A DNA stretch of 64,000 nt from Candidatus Cloacimonadota bacterium (GTDB taxonomy: Bacteria; Cloacimonadota; Cloacimonadia; Cloacimonadales; Cloacimonadaceae): the NCBI GenBank assembly GCA_023421135.1, contig JAEZUG010000072.1:11795-75794 (forward strand). The letters are read 5' to 3'. Positions 43,579-52,138 of this stretch are shown here, piece by piece. The notes under the pieces were generated by a model. That model was given only the letters and a program-made list of their open reading frames with translations. It was not told where the DNA came from and made no database searches. The translations under genes and the position numbers were made by a program. Numbering within the stretch: the first letter of the stretch is position 1; every line of letters begins with the position of its first letter.

Positions 43579-43880
43579 TTATCTGTCCTCATTACGAAGT
43601 AGATTTCATTGATAGGAATGCCCGTTTTCTTGTTCAGTTCAAGCATTATCTTCTTCTTCAAGATAACCAGCTCTTGCAGCCAAACGTTGTTGCACACCGC
43701 AACATAGAGAAGACCATTCTCACACTTAACAGGATGTGACCTTTCAGCCAGGAGTTCACCAACAATAACAGCCCAATTCCGATATAGTACTACAAAGTCC
43801 CTAAACCGTTCTCCAGCGAGCCTCATCACCATTTGTGTGCAAGCGTCGTGCGAGCTGACCGGTTTATTGTGACTGGTCAT
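43575..43880 (-). CDS. DUF721 / DciA-like protein
   Basis: A 101-residue protein with the compact KH-like DUF721 domain: VVLYRNWAVIVGELLAERS, LLYVAVCNNVWLQELVILKK, LNKKTGIPINEIYFV. In many bacteria lacking DnaC or DnaI, DciA helps load the replicative helicase DnaB; short DUF721 proteins without the C-terminal tail are also common. It is the first gene after a strong terminator, so it heads the DUF721-rpe-ffh-C25PPAD-SPASM unit. Family call is good, helicase-loader role is inferred. Confidence 0.78.
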   Translation of the reverse strand: MTSHNKPVSSHDACTQMVMRLAGERFRDFVVLYRNWAVIVGELLAERSHPVKCENGLLYVAVCNNVWLQELVILKKKIMLELNKKTGIPINEIYFVMRTDK

Positions 43881-43932
43881 TCATTCTCCCCTGATGTATC
43901 ATTGATCAGTGGTTGTAAAAGTGTAGTTCCGT

Positions 43933-43986
43933 AAAAAAAATTAGTTTAGGTTATTCGAAGCCTGGGAGACTCCGAATAACCTAAAC
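43933..43986 (-). terminator. Strong terminator of the ribosomal-protein operon
   Basis: The 14-bp perfect stem GTTTAGGTTATTCG (43944-43957) / CGAATAACCTAAAC (43973-43986) has a 15-nt loop. On the minus strand it is followed by TAA and eight T (43933-43940). Confidence 0.9.
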
Positions 43987-44002
43987 ATAGTAAGTGTATT
44001 AA

Positions 44003-44575
44003 TTAGTTGTTCTTTACTAACAGAGAATAGCTGTTTACAGCCAACACCAGCACAATAAGCGCCACGTAATAAGCTGATCCAATTCCTGATGTGCTTCGGT
44101 CAATAAACACCATAGTAAGGCCGGGAACGACACTGGCTAAGATCATACCAACATAGCCAGCAATCTGAATCTGTTTACTATCCGGCTTCTTATTCATGAT
44201 GTATATGGAGCCAATCATGAGAACAAGAAAAACAACATTAAGGCCTTCTGCAACCATCACTTGAGTTGCATTCAGGTTGCCTTTGAGTGGCACTAAACCG
44301 CTCGTGCTGATTATCAGGGCGGGGATTGCCAAAGCAAGCAAAGCCAAAACAATTCCCAATGACCTGAAGATCAGCCCATTGTTTGTGGTCTTTATCTCAA
44401 AATGACGTTGGTTCTTTCTTGCCAGCATCAGTACAATGACCGCAATGACAGCAAAGAAAGCACCATAGGCCACCATCATGATGGGCTTGCCGGTGATTAG
44501 GCCGACCAGCGATGATATGAGTACAAACAGAACTACTGCTGCAATCTGCCTGATCTTAAACAGAGTTTCATTCAT
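44003..44575 (-). CDS. Six-helix membrane protein of unknown function
   Basis: A 190-residue hydrophobic protein with about six membrane segments (13-28, 32-52, 71-91, 108-127, 139-158, 166-184) joined by short polar loops, one carrying RKNQRHFEIKTTNNG. I recognise no family motif. It is the last gene of the S6-S18-L9 operon, 14 bp after rplI and just before the terminator. Position suggests constitutive expression. Function unknown. Confidence 0.75.
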   Translation of the reverse strand: MNETLFKIRQIAAVVLFVLISSLVGLITGKPIMMVAYGAFFAVIAVIVLMLARKNQRHFEIKTTNNGLIFRSLGIVLALLALAIPALIISTSGLVPLKGNLNATQVMVAEGLNVVFLVLMIGSIYIMNKKPDSKQIQIAGYVGMILASVVPGLTMVFIDRSTSGIGSAYYVALIVLVLAVNSYSLLVKNN

Positions 44576-44589
44576 GGGATCCTCCCAAA

Positions 44590-45039
44590 TTATTCTTCTT
44601 CTTTATTGACCGTAATCTTGAGCTCGACTGTAATGTCCTTGTGCAATCTGACTTGAACTGAGCTCTCACCCAGTTCTTTAATATGCTTATCCATTTGAAT
44701 CAGAGATTTGTGTATTTCAAAACCTTGATTCTTCAGTTCGGTTGTCAGATCAGTCTCAGAAACCGAGCCAAACATATGCTCGTTTTCATCAACTTTACGG
44801 ACAAACACCAAACTAGCTGACCGCAATTTTTCGGCAAGTTTTTTTAGCTCATTCATGCGAATTTCTTCTTCCTGAGCCAGTTTGGCTTGGATAGTGCTGA
44901 GCTTTTTCATATTGGTGGGTGTGGCATAAATTGCCAGCTTTCTTGGGATTAGGAAATTGCGGGCATAGCCACGTTTGACGTTTACAAGCTCTCCCTTGTT
45001 TCCAAGTTTTTCTATGTGATCCAGTAATATTACTTTCAT
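44590..45039 (-). CDS. rplI: Ribosomal protein L9
   Basis: L9 bridges neighbouring ribosomes and helps reading-frame maintenance. The 149-residue chain starts MKVILLDHIEKLGNKGELVNVKRGYARNFLIP in family form (the GxKGD-V-V-GYARN-LIP landmarks), has the long central helix (about 45-75) and a C-terminal domain with FGSVSETDL. The start overlaps the DUF2232 stop by 4 bp. S6-SSB-S18-L9 order is a classic bacterial arrangement, here with DUF2232 inserted. Confidence 0.97.
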   Translation of the reverse strand: MKVILLDHIEKLGNKGELVNVKRGYARNFLIPRKLAIYATPTNMKKLSTIQAKLAQEEEIRMNELKKLAEKLRSASLVFVRKVDENEHMFGSVSETDLTTELKNQGFEIHKSLIQMDKHIKELGESSVQVRLHKDITVELKITVNKEEE

Positions 45040-45878
45040 GCGGGACTTCCTCCTGTCTCGATTTTTCTGAGGTTAAACCAAATATCAATAAAGCCAATCA
45101 AGGCCAGTATGATAAATGAAATTGAGTTAATTAGCATAGCAACCAGAATTATCGCTCTCATTACCTTATTCATTATGAATCTGGATAAGTAAGAGATCAA
45201 CAAACTGATTCCCTGCATCATTGGCAATACGCTCAATCCGAGAATAGCAGTGATAAACACAGCTTGTAACCCAGGAATCAGATATAATGCGGATCCTAGG
45301 ATGAAAAGCAGGTTATACTGCCAGGGAAACTGGATTCTATTCCATAAAAATGGCAGGGCTAACTGCCTGTGAAACAGAACCAGACCTATTATCATGGCTA
45401 CAACCTGAAAGGCTATCCAAAAGCCGGGCATCAGGTAGGTCATGAGGCTCATACTTTGAGCGTATAAATCCTGAGCCATAAGCTCAGGCACCATTTGATT
45501 CAACTGATCCTGAACGGCTATCTGGACCTGTTGCAAATACTCGGCAAAGAAATAAGCTCTGGCTGAGCCGTATAGCACCAAAGCTCCGCTGGCACAGGCC
45601 AGAGAAGTGGTGGTTCTTTGCTGGCGTATTAAACATAGCAAGAAAACCAGGGCAGGAATACCGACTCCCAGAATTGAGTCCAAACCCTGTAAAGCCGTAC
45701 CTGTAGCATTATCCACCAGGATTAATACTAAGGGCACAACGAAGAAGGGCCCCAAAACCATTAGGGGAGATTGAATTCCAACCACTGCTGTCTTTGCCAT
45801 ATAGATCCAAAGCAGGATCGCAGCGATGAAGGGAAACTGCATCGCTACCAACCCCAGGATCAGCGGAATCAGAAACAT
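45036..45878 (-). CDS. DUF2232/YybS-type membrane protein
   Basis: 280 residues with about eight membrane helices. The pattern (short N-terminal helices, a loop with YAQSMSLMTYLMPGFW, then RQLALPFLWNRIQFPWQYN before helix pairs) matches DUF2232 proteins, which are often encoded between rpsR and rplI in several phyla. No catalytic residues are visible; function unknown. It overlaps the rpsR stop by 1 bp and rplI by 4 bp, so it is firmly within the ribosomal operon. Confidence 0.75.
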   Translation of the reverse strand: MFLIPLILGLVAMQFPFIAAILLWIYMAKTAVVGIQSPLMVLGPFFVVPLVLILVDNATGTALQGLDSILGVGIPALVFLLCLIRQQRTTTSLACASGALVLYGSARAYFFAEYLQQVQIAVQDQLNQMVPELMAQDLYAQSMSLMTYLMPGFWIAFQVVAMIIGLVLFHRQLALPFLWNRIQFPWQYNLLFILGSALYLIPGLQAVFITAILGLSVLPMMQGISLLISYLSRFIMNKVMRAIILVAMLINSISFIILALIGFIDIWFNLRKIETGGSPA

Positions 45879-46114
45879 TAGTCTATTACGTAAGGGATGA
45901 GAGCCATCTGGCGAGCGCGTTTGATCTCAGCAGTGATCTTGCGTTGATGCTTGGCACAGGTACCGGTGAGACGAGCGGGCTCGATCTTACCAACGTCAGA
46001 GATAAACTGCTTCATCAAATCGATGTTCTTGAAGTCAATTACAAGTTCTTTGTTTGCGCAGAACTTGCAGTACTTTTTGCGGGTAAACCGCTTTTTTCTA
46101 TCTGTAAGATTCAT
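45878..46114 (-). CDS. rpsR: Ribosomal protein S18
   Basis: A 78-residue small-subunit protein: KRFTRKKYCKFCANKELVIDFKN with the CxxC pair of the zinc-binding C+ form, then IDLMKQFISDVGKIEPARLT and the highly conserved TGTCAKHQRKITAEIKRAR. S18 pairs with S6 on the 30S platform. It follows ssb by 11 bp. Confidence 0.97.
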   Translation of the reverse strand: MNLTDRKKRFTRKKYCKFCANKELVIDFKNIDLMKQFISDVGKIEPARLTGTCAKHQRKITAEIKRARQMALIPYVID

Positions 46115-46125
46115 TTATAACTCCT

Positions 46126-46572
46126 TTAAAATGGAACGTCGTCTTTGGTGCCTTTCTGGGGGGCACTGGTTTCTTCCGGTAAGGGAGGTTCATCGCTGAC
46201 TTGATCGTGTTGCACACCGTCTTTGGGCAGCCATTCCAAGAAATGTATATTGTCTGCAATCACTTCCCAAACTCTGCGGTTTTGATTGTTTGAATCAGTG
46301 TATGTCCTGGATTCCAAACGTCCTTCCACGATGACAGCGCTGCCTTTGTGACAGCTTTTTTCGATGCTTTCGGCTAAATATGTCCATGCCACGCAATCAA
46401 TAAAGGTAGAGACTGATTGCCACGTATCGTTTTCATCTTTATACCTTCTGTCGTTTGCCACAGTGAAGCGGATAACGGCTGTTCCCTTGGGGGTGTACTT
46501 CAATTCCAGATCATTGGTAATTCTACCGCTGATCATTACCTTGTTAATTCTCGGAAGCTTAAGATCTGCCAT
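46126..46572 (-). CDS. ssb: Single-stranded DNA-binding protein
   Basis: OB-fold domain at 1-110 (INKVMISGRITNDLELKYTP, FIDCVAWTYLAESIEKSCHKG, VEGRLESRTY), then a short proline-rich linker and the acidic tip DDVPF that recruits repair and replication partners. The linker is short, giving 148 residues. It lies between rpsF and rpsR, the usual place. Confidence 0.95.
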   Translation of the reverse strand: MADLKLPRINKVMISGRITNDLELKYTPKGTAVIRFTVANDRRYKDENDTWQSVSTFIDCVAWTYLAESIEKSCHKGSAVIVEGRLESRTYTDSNNQNRRVWEVIADNIHFLEWLPKDGVQHDQVSDEPPLPEETSAPQKGTKDDVPF

Positions 46573-46592
46573 GATTTCCTCCTAAAGTAATT

Positions 46593-46883
46593 CTACTGTT
46601 CTTTGACAACGAACATATGGCGCAGGACGTGTTCGTTGATATTAAGGCTGGCTTTTACGGTCTTGATAGAAGTGGATTCTACTTTAAAGTAATTCACGTA
46701 ATAGTAACCTTCGTTTAGCTTATTGATCTCATAAGCAAGGTATCTCCTGCCCCAGACATCAGTTTTGACGATTTCGCCACCATTGTCTTTGATCAGGGTG
46801 AGGACAGCTTCATTTGCACGCTCAGCTTCCTCGGAGCTTAGTTTCGGTGAATAGATCACCATCAATTCATAATCCTTAGTCAC
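46593..46883 (-). CDS. rpsF: Ribosomal protein S6
   Basis: A GTG start at 46881-46883 is chosen because AAAGGAGG lies 6 bp before it and the conserved S6 N-terminus (KDYELMVIYSP) begins there. The 96 residues show LIKDNGGEIVKTDVWGRRYLAYEINK and YYYVNYFKVE. The frame continues upstream for 55 codons, but that is pth sequence read out of frame. The start overlaps the pth stop by 8 bp. Confidence 0.95.
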   Translation of the reverse strand: MTKDYELMVIYSPKLSSEEAERANEAVLTLIKDNGGEIVKTDVWGRRYLAYEINKLNEGYYYVNYFKVESTSIKTVKASLNINEHVLRHMFVVKEQ

Positions 46884-47478
46884 GTTTTTCCTCCTTTGGA
46901 CTAATGATTCCGGCGCTTGCTGCGTCGGAATAGGATTTTTTGGACTTACTATACTCGTCCAGCATTGCATCATAGCCCCTGAATATATAAGTATCCAGTA
47001 GCTTGGCAACATCATTAAGGCACACACTGAAAAGCTTACGCTCTTCATCGTTGAATTCTGCCAGCACGTAGTCGCTGGAAGATTGGCTCTCCGGCCTTCC
47101 TATTCCTATTCTGATTCGTTTTAGCTCATCAGTTGGGAATACTTCAGCGCAAGACTTTATCCCATTGTGTCCACCGTCTCCACCTCCGTTACGGATGCGA
47201 AGCTGAGCAGGTTCAAGCTCAAGATCATCATAAACGACCAATACTTCAGTCGGATTCCATAATTCAAGCGCTCTCTTCAGAGCCTTACCTGAAAGATTCA
47301 TGTAAGTATTGGGTTTTATCAGGCAAGCCTCGGCTAAGCGCAGATGATCATACAGCTTATCGTGGGAAAAGCTTTTCTTCTTCAAAGAACAAAACAAATC
47401 GAGGGCCATAAATCCCAAATTGTGCCGGGTAATTGCATATTCAGCACCAGGATTTCCTAAACCAACGATCAGTCTCAT
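46876..47478 (-). CDS. pth: Peptidyl-tRNA hydrolase
   Basis: Pth recycles peptidyl-tRNA dropped from ribosomes. The 200-residue protein has GLGNPG (6-11; Asn9), catalytic His19 in TRHNLGF, LIKPNTYMNLSGKAL, VVYDDLELEPAQLRIRNGGGDGGHNG and RIGIGRP. All active-site residues are present. It follows rplY by 12 bp, a frequent pairing with L25. Confidence 0.97.
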   Translation of the reverse strand: MRLIVGLGNPGAEYAITRHNLGFMALDLFCSLKKKSFSHDKLYDHLRLAEACLIKPNTYMNLSGKALKRALELWNPTEVLVVYDDLELEPAQLRIRNGGGDGGHNGIKSCAEVFPTDELKRIRIGIGRPESQSSSDYVLAEFNDEERKLFSVCLNDVAKLLDTYIFRGYDAMLDEYSKSKKSYSDAASAGIISPKEEKRD

Positions 47479-47490
47479 CTATCCGAATCT

Positions 47491-48084
47491 TTAGCTTTCT
47501 GTTGTGGAATCAGCCTGGGGAGCAGGTGCAGCTTCAGCCTTCTTGGCATGAACTACAACAAGGGCAACACCGGGATGATCTTTGTATTCCCAATTGCCTT
47601 TGGGAAGATCGCTGATGTGAAGACTTTCGCCCACCAGCATTTTGCTGATGTTGAGCTCTAGGTCTTCGGGGATCGAATCAGCAACACAGCTGATCTTAGC
47701 GGTTCTTATCTGAATGTCCATCACTCCGCCTTCTTTCAATCCAGCAGGCTCGCCTATGAACTTGATGGGAACATCAATTTCGATGGGTGCTTTGGCTGGA
47801 ATAACCATGAAGTCAAGATGCAGGAACTCTCTGGTTACCGGATGGGTCTGCTTTGCTTTGAGCAGAGTGTGGTACTTCTTTCCTTCCAGCTCCAGTTCGT
47901 AGAAAGCAAGCTCACCAAAGCTCTTTTTGTAGCATTGGGTAAACTCGGATTTCACCAGACTGATGGAAAGAGATTCCATATCTGCGCCGTAGATGACGGC
48001 TGGGACTAGGCCGGAAGCTCTCAGCTGAGTCAGATCTGACTTCCTCTGAGTAACTCTTGGCTTTGTTGTTAGATTGAATATCAT
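47491..48084 (-). CDS. rplY: Ribosomal protein L25 (CTC/general stress form)
   Basis: The 197-residue long form: N-terminal 5S-rRNA-binding domain (1-90; RKSDLTQLRASGLVPAVIYG, HLDFMVI) and the C-terminal TL5/CTC beta domain (95-185; VPIKFIGEPAGLKEGGVMD, LELNISKMLVGESLHISDL), ending in an Ala/Glu tail. It lies between prs and pth, a common bacterial order. Confidence 0.95.
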   Translation of the reverse strand: MIFNLTTKPRVTQRKSDLTQLRASGLVPAVIYGADMESLSISLVKSEFTQCYKKSFGELAFYELELEGKKYHTLLKAKQTHPVTREFLHLDFMVIPAKAPIEIDVPIKFIGEPAGLKEGGVMDIQIRTAKISCVADSIPEDLELNISKMLVGESLHISDLPKGNWEYKDHPGVALVVVHAKKAEAAPAPQADSTTES

Positions 48085-48103
48085 TGTATTCCTCCACTTC
48101 TAT

Positions 48104-49051
48104 CTATCTAAACAATATGCTGATAGACTCTTCTATGTGTATTTTCTTGATAGCTATAGCAAGCATCTCCGCGATGGAAAGCTGCACGATTTTCTGACAA
48201 TTCTTTTTGGTTCCCGTGAGGGGTATTGAGTTCGAAATAAAAAGCTTCTCGATGGGAGACTTCTCGAGATTCTGCACCGCCGAACCAGATAATACTCCAT
48301 GAGTGCAGGCGGCATAAATTCTGCTCGCACCTTGTTCTTTAAGGGCATTGGCAACCTTGATTAAGCTACCACCGGTGTCGATTATGTCATCATAGAGTAT
48401 GGCTGTTTTACCGGCCACGTCACCGATAATATTCAGCAGTTCCGCCTGATCATTATTACCGCTGCGACGTTTGTCACCTATGGCGAGACTGCAATTCAAC
48501 CTCTTTGCCAGCGATCTAGCTCGGTTTGCACCGCCAGAATCAGGAGATACCACCACTACCTCTTCAGAGGAGAGGATGCTTTTGAAATATCTGGCAAAGA
48601 TCGGAGTCGTAAAGAGATGATCAACCGGAATGTTAAAGAAGCCCTGAATCTGCTCGGCATGCAGATCAACGGCTATCACCCGATCAGCTCCTGCTACTGT
48701 AATCAAATCTGCCATTAGCTTGGCCGTTATCGGTACTCTGGGTTGATCCTTCTTGTCTGATCTGGCATAGGCATAATAGGGGATCACGCAATTGATCCTC
48801 TGAGCTGAAGCGCGCTTCAAGGCATCAATCATGATTAACAGATCCATCACACTATCATTGACCGGATAACAGGTGGGCTGGATGATAAAGACATCCGCAC
48901 CACGCACATTGTCATTTATCTTCACAAATGACTCGTCATTGGAAAACTTGAACAAGTCGATATCCCCAAGCGGGATACCGGCATAACGCGCGACTTCTTC
49001 AGCCAATGGCCGGTTTGCATTCCCTGTTATAAGCTTCAGTTTTGAAAACAC
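48104..49051 (-). CDS. prs: Ribose-phosphate pyrophosphokinase
   Basis: Prs makes PRPP from ribose 5-phosphate and ATP for nucleotide, histidine and tryptophan synthesis. The 315-residue class-I enzyme has DNVRGADVFIIQPT, the flexible loop YARSDKKDQPRVPITAK, VDLHAEQIQGFF, VSPDSGGANRARSLAKRL and the PRPP-binding AILYDDIIDTGGSL. It overlaps the 3' end of ispE by 16 bp. Confidence 0.97.
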   Translation of the reverse strand: MFSKLKLITGNANRPLAEEVARYAGIPLGDIDLFKFSNDESFVKINDNVRGADVFIIQPTCYPVNDSVMDLLIMIDALKRASAQRINCVIPYYAYARSDKKDQPRVPITAKLMADLITVAGADRVIAVDLHAEQIQGFFNIPVDHLFTTPIFARYFKSILSSEEVVVVSPDSGGANRARSLAKRLNCSLAIGDKRRSGNNDQAELLNIIGDVAGKTAILYDDIIDTGGSLIKVANALKEQGASRIYAACTHGVLSGSAVQNLEKSPIEKLFISNSIPLTGTKKNCQKIVQLSIAEMLAIAIKKIHIEESISILFR

Positions 49052-49875
49052 TTTTGATACTCTTTCCTAGTCAAGGTTCTTGTTTTATGCGTCCAGTAAC
49101 CAAGTTGATCGAATCCCGCCTTGCAGCGTTCTAGAGGCTCATCACCATCGAAGATTGCATAGCAGGTTGATCCGCTTCCACTCATTATAGCTTTCTGAGG
49201 ATGATACTCCTCCATCGTCTTAAGGATTTCATCCACCACTTTGTACTTCTTTCTTATCCCTGGTTCTAATCTGTTGATTGACTTACAAAGTCCAGCTTCT
49301 GGCTCCCAGTCCTGGACCGGATAACCATGGTCTATAAGCTTGTAAGCCTCCGAGGCAGAGATATGCAAACCTGGATTAACCAAGAGGAGGTGGCTTATCT
49401 CAACGTCTCCCAGAGGGACGATTGATTCCCCCCTTCCTCTGGCCAGTGCAGTACCACCGCCAAGGAAAAAGTTTATATCAGAACCAAATCTGGCAGCAAT
49501 CTCATGCTGGTCAGCTTCACAAAGGTTCAGCTCCCATAACTTGTTTAGGATCAAGAGAGTGACTGCTGCATTGCTGCTGCCACCTCCCAAACCTGCTGCA
49601 ATTGGGATCCGCTTCTCCAACGCTATCTCCACTCCTCGGTTAACTGAATACCTTGATTGAAGATAGGAGGCAATTTGACAGATAAGATTGTCGTCAGATT
49701 CCAGTTCTACTCGGTTAGACCAGAGTTTTATACATGGCTTTTTTGTCAAAGCATATTTGATAGAATCATAAAGGTCAATACTGCTCATGACAGTATTGAC
49801 CTCATGATATCCGTCCGGTCTCTTACCGAGAACCTCAAGAAATAGATTTATTTTTGCGTAAGAAGCTGCGAACAT
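49036..49875 (-). CDS. ispE: 4-diphosphocytidyl-2-C-methyl-D-erythritol kinase
   Basis: IspE phosphorylates CDP-methylerythritol in the non-mevalonate isoprenoid pathway. The GHMP-kinase landmarks are SYAKINLFLEVLGKRPDGYHEV at the start, the ATP loop IPIAAGLGGGSSNAA, and SGSGSTCYAIF near the end. The ATG at 49873-49875 is chosen because the family begins here; the frame open further upstream only reads the tyrosine-codon tract of the kinase gene in another frame. It overlaps the end of the BY-kinase gene by 41 bp. Length 279 is normal. Confidence 0.94.
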   Translation of the reverse strand: MFAASYAKINLFLEVLGKRPDGYHEVNTVMSSIDLYDSIKYALTKKPCIKLWSNRVELESDDNLICQIASYLQSRYSVNRGVEIALEKRIPIAAGLGGGSSNAAVTLLILNKLWELNLCEADQHEIAARFGSDINFFLGGGTALARGRGESIVPLGDVEISHLLLVNPGLHISASEAYKLIDHGYPVQDWEPEAGLCKSINRLEPGIRKKYKVVDEILKTMEEYHPQKAIMSGSGSTCYAIFDGDEPLERCKAGFDQLGYWTHKTRTLTRKEYQKCFQN

Positions 49876-52126
49876 TCTTCTTCTGCTTCTGAGGAGCTTC
49901 CTCTCCGTAGTAATAGTAATAATAGTAGTAGTAATAGTAGTAGTTTTGCTTGCTGTAGTACTTCTGAACTTCAATTCCGTTCACCACTACACCATCGATC
50001 TTGGCATCGATGTTTTCCATCAGTTCCTTGGTTCTGCGGATAATGCCCTTCTCTGTCTGACCAATCCTGACAACCACAAAAGTCATATCCACCTTCTTGG
50101 TGAGGATCAGAGCATCCGTTACAGCAATCACGGGTGGAGTATCAAAAAGGATATAGTCGTATCGATCCCTGAGGTTTGAAATCAACATGTCAGTTCTCAC
50201 CGAAGCAATCAATTCAGAGGGATTGGGAGGAACAAATCCGCTGGTAACCAAATCCAGATTGGCAATACCAGAGGGTTTGATAACCTGATCCAGACTCACA
50301 TCCGGATCGATCAGATAGTCGCTGACGCCATTTTCTTTTTCGATCCCGAACTTGTTGTGTATCATGGGACGTCTCATATCCATATCCAAAAGAACAACTT
50401 TGGCATTCATCTGGGATAGAGTGATGGCCAGATTTACGATTGTGGTAGATTTACCTTCTTTAGGCCCGGAAGAAGTGACCAGCATTGTGGTGCTTCCACC
50501 AGGTTTCTTGGCCAGGATATTGGTTCTGAGAGTTCTATAGGACTCCGCAATAGGGGATTTGGGGGCATAATGCGAAACTAACTGCATCATCACAAAGTGC
50601 ATCGATTTTATCAGGCGTTCTTTGTTTTCTCCCTCTGCTTGCTTGATCAGTTCATTAAACTCATCAATACGAGTCTCAGATTCCTGAATAATGGGAATGG
50701 TTCCAACGATTGGCAGCCGAACAATAGACTCCATATCGTCCATATTCCGGATCTTAGTATCCAAAGAATGGAGCAGGAAGGCAGCACCGATTCCCAAACC
50801 CAGGCCCAGGATGATACCCACCAAGATATTCATTGATACTCTGGGCTTGATGGGACTCTGTGGCATATCGGCATAATCGACGATACGAATATTGCCAACT
50901 TTGGCTTGCTCAGCTACCTTGGCATCTTCATATTTCTCCATCATCATACCGTGAATCTTCACGTCCAACAGCATGTTTCTTGTTAATCTGGCAAGCTCCA
51001 GCTCAGTGTTTGGCAGAGATGTCATCCTTTGGGAATACATTTCCTTGGTTTCTTCCAGACCATTTACCTGTGATCTTGCCATCTCCAGATCTATTTCCGC
51101 CTGAATAATCCTGCCCAGCAGCTCGCTTCGGACAGCCACAGGATCGGATTGCACCTGAAGGGTTACCAACCTACGCACTTCCAGATCCAGAGCTTGCTTG
51201 GTTCTATCCAGTTCAGCATTGAGCAGAGCTATCTGAGGATGGTCCAGGGGATATTCGTTCTTGGTGATCAGTCTTGTGATAAGAGCTTGTGTATCGACCA
51301 CCTGCCTGCGCAACTGCTCAACGTTGGGAGCTGAGAGGACGTTATCGATATTGACAAGCATAGAGTCCTGAGTGCTCAGATTTCTCTTCAGAAGATCCAG
51401 AGATCTGGCCTTGACTGCCATCTCAGTGACTGCCTGCTCATACTGAGCATCTACCTCTGATGCTTGTTCAATCAGTTTCTGAGTTTCTGCAGTGAGTTCC
51501 ACCAATTGGTTAACATTCTTAAATTCACGTAAGTCATTCTCCGAAGTCTGCAACCTTCTGGATATAGCATCCAGTTGCTCTTCCAGGAATTCGCGAATAG
51601 TGGTGAATTCCAACCGGGCGAAAGTGGTGTTTTCCTGTTGAATTGCCTCCGCCAGAGCATTGACAGCAGCCATCGCTTCGGCTTGACTGGTGGATTCCAT
51701 GCTGATGGTCAAGATATCCGTTTCCCGCTTTGATTCAACCTTCATCATACCTCGCAGGCTAGCTCCGGGGTTGCTGAGTCGGGACATCGGAAAGCGTTCC
51801 CAATCCCTGTGCTTCTTCATTATCTCGGCAGCACGATTTGTGATGGGCTTGCTCTTCATCAGCTCTATCTGGTTGTTAATTGTGTTCTTCCCCATTCCTG
51901 GCGCAGCCAGGAACATCAGATCTGCACTGTTCTTTTGTTCTTCCAGCATAATTCTGGATGAAGCAGAATAGATCTTGGGTTGCCTGGCAGTATATACGAT
52001 TGTGCCAATAACTACGAGTATGAAAACCAGAACTATGAGGTAACGGTATTGCAGAATGATTCTGAAGTAATCAGAAAGCTTTATCTCGTCTTGAATCGGG
52101 GCTTGTTGGTTGTATTGATTATCCAT
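49835..52126 (-). CDS. BY-kinase / Wzc-type polysaccharide chain-length protein
   Basis: Two membrane helices (28-46 and 431-452) bracket a periplasmic Wzz domain with long coiled coils (180-250, 340-400) and a GNVR-type segment. The cytoplasmic part (510-763) is a bacterial tyrosine autokinase: Walker A SSGPKEGKST (552-561), Walker A' VVLLDMDMRRP (577-587), Walker B ILFDTPPV. The C-terminal tyrosine cluster is extreme: QKYYSKQN is followed by 12 consecutive tyrosines (729-740). It controls export of a capsule or exopolysaccharide with the SLBB protein 12 bp upstream. Confidence 0.94.
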   Translation of the reverse strand: MDNQYNQQAPIQDEIKLSDYFRIILQYRYLIVLVFILVVIGTIVYTARQPKIYSASSRIMLEEQKNSADLMFLAAPGMGKNTINNQIELMKSKPITNRAAEIMKKHRDWERFPMSRLSNPGASLRGMMKVESKRETDILTISMESTSQAEAMAAVNALAEAIQQENTTFARLEFTTIREFLEEQLDAISRRLQTSENDLREFKNVNQLVELTAETQKLIEQASEVDAQYEQAVTEMAVKARSLDLLKRNLSTQDSMLVNIDNVLSAPNVEQLRRQVVDTQALITRLITKNEYPLDHPQIALLNAELDRTKQALDLEVRRLVTLQVQSDPVAVRSELLGRIIQAEIDLEMARSQVNGLEETKEMYSQRMTSLPNTELELARLTRNMLLDVKIHGMMMEKYEDAKVAEQAKVGNIRIVDYADMPQSPIKPRVSMNILVGIILGLGLGIGAAFLLHSLDTKIRNMDDMESIVRLPIVGTIPIIQESETRIDEFNELIKQAEGENKERLIKSMHFVMMQLVSHYAPKSPIAESYRTLRTNILAKKPGGSTTMLVTSSGPKEGKSTTIVNLAITLSQMNAKVVLLDMDMRRPMIHNKFGIEKENGVSDYLIDPDVSLDQVIKPSGIANLDLVTSGFVPPNPSELIASVRTDMLISNLRDRYDYILFDTPPVIAVTDALILTKKVDMTFVVVRIGQTEKGIIRRTKELMENIDAKIDGVVVNGIEVQKYYSKQNYYYYYYYYYYYYGEEAPQKQKKNVRSFLRKNKSIS
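49907..49942 (-). repeat. TAC/TAT codon run encoding 12 tyrosines
   Basis: Twelve uninterrupted Tyr codons (eight TAC, four TAT) form a trinucleotide-repeat tract in the BY-kinase gene. Mixed TAC and TAT means it is not a pure microsatellite, but in-frame slippage would alter tyrosine number. Confidence 0.9.
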
Positions 52127-52138
52127 GCCTTATCCCGC

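Noticed and set aside
46884..47048. 55-codon upstream extension of S6
   Set aside because: It is pth sequence out of frame; the GTG at 46883 has AAAGGAGG and matches the S6 N-terminus.
49876..49974. N-terminal extension of IspE rich in Thr and Ile
   Set aside because: It is the tyrosine-codon tract of the BY-kinase gene read in another frame; the IspE family starts at 49875.
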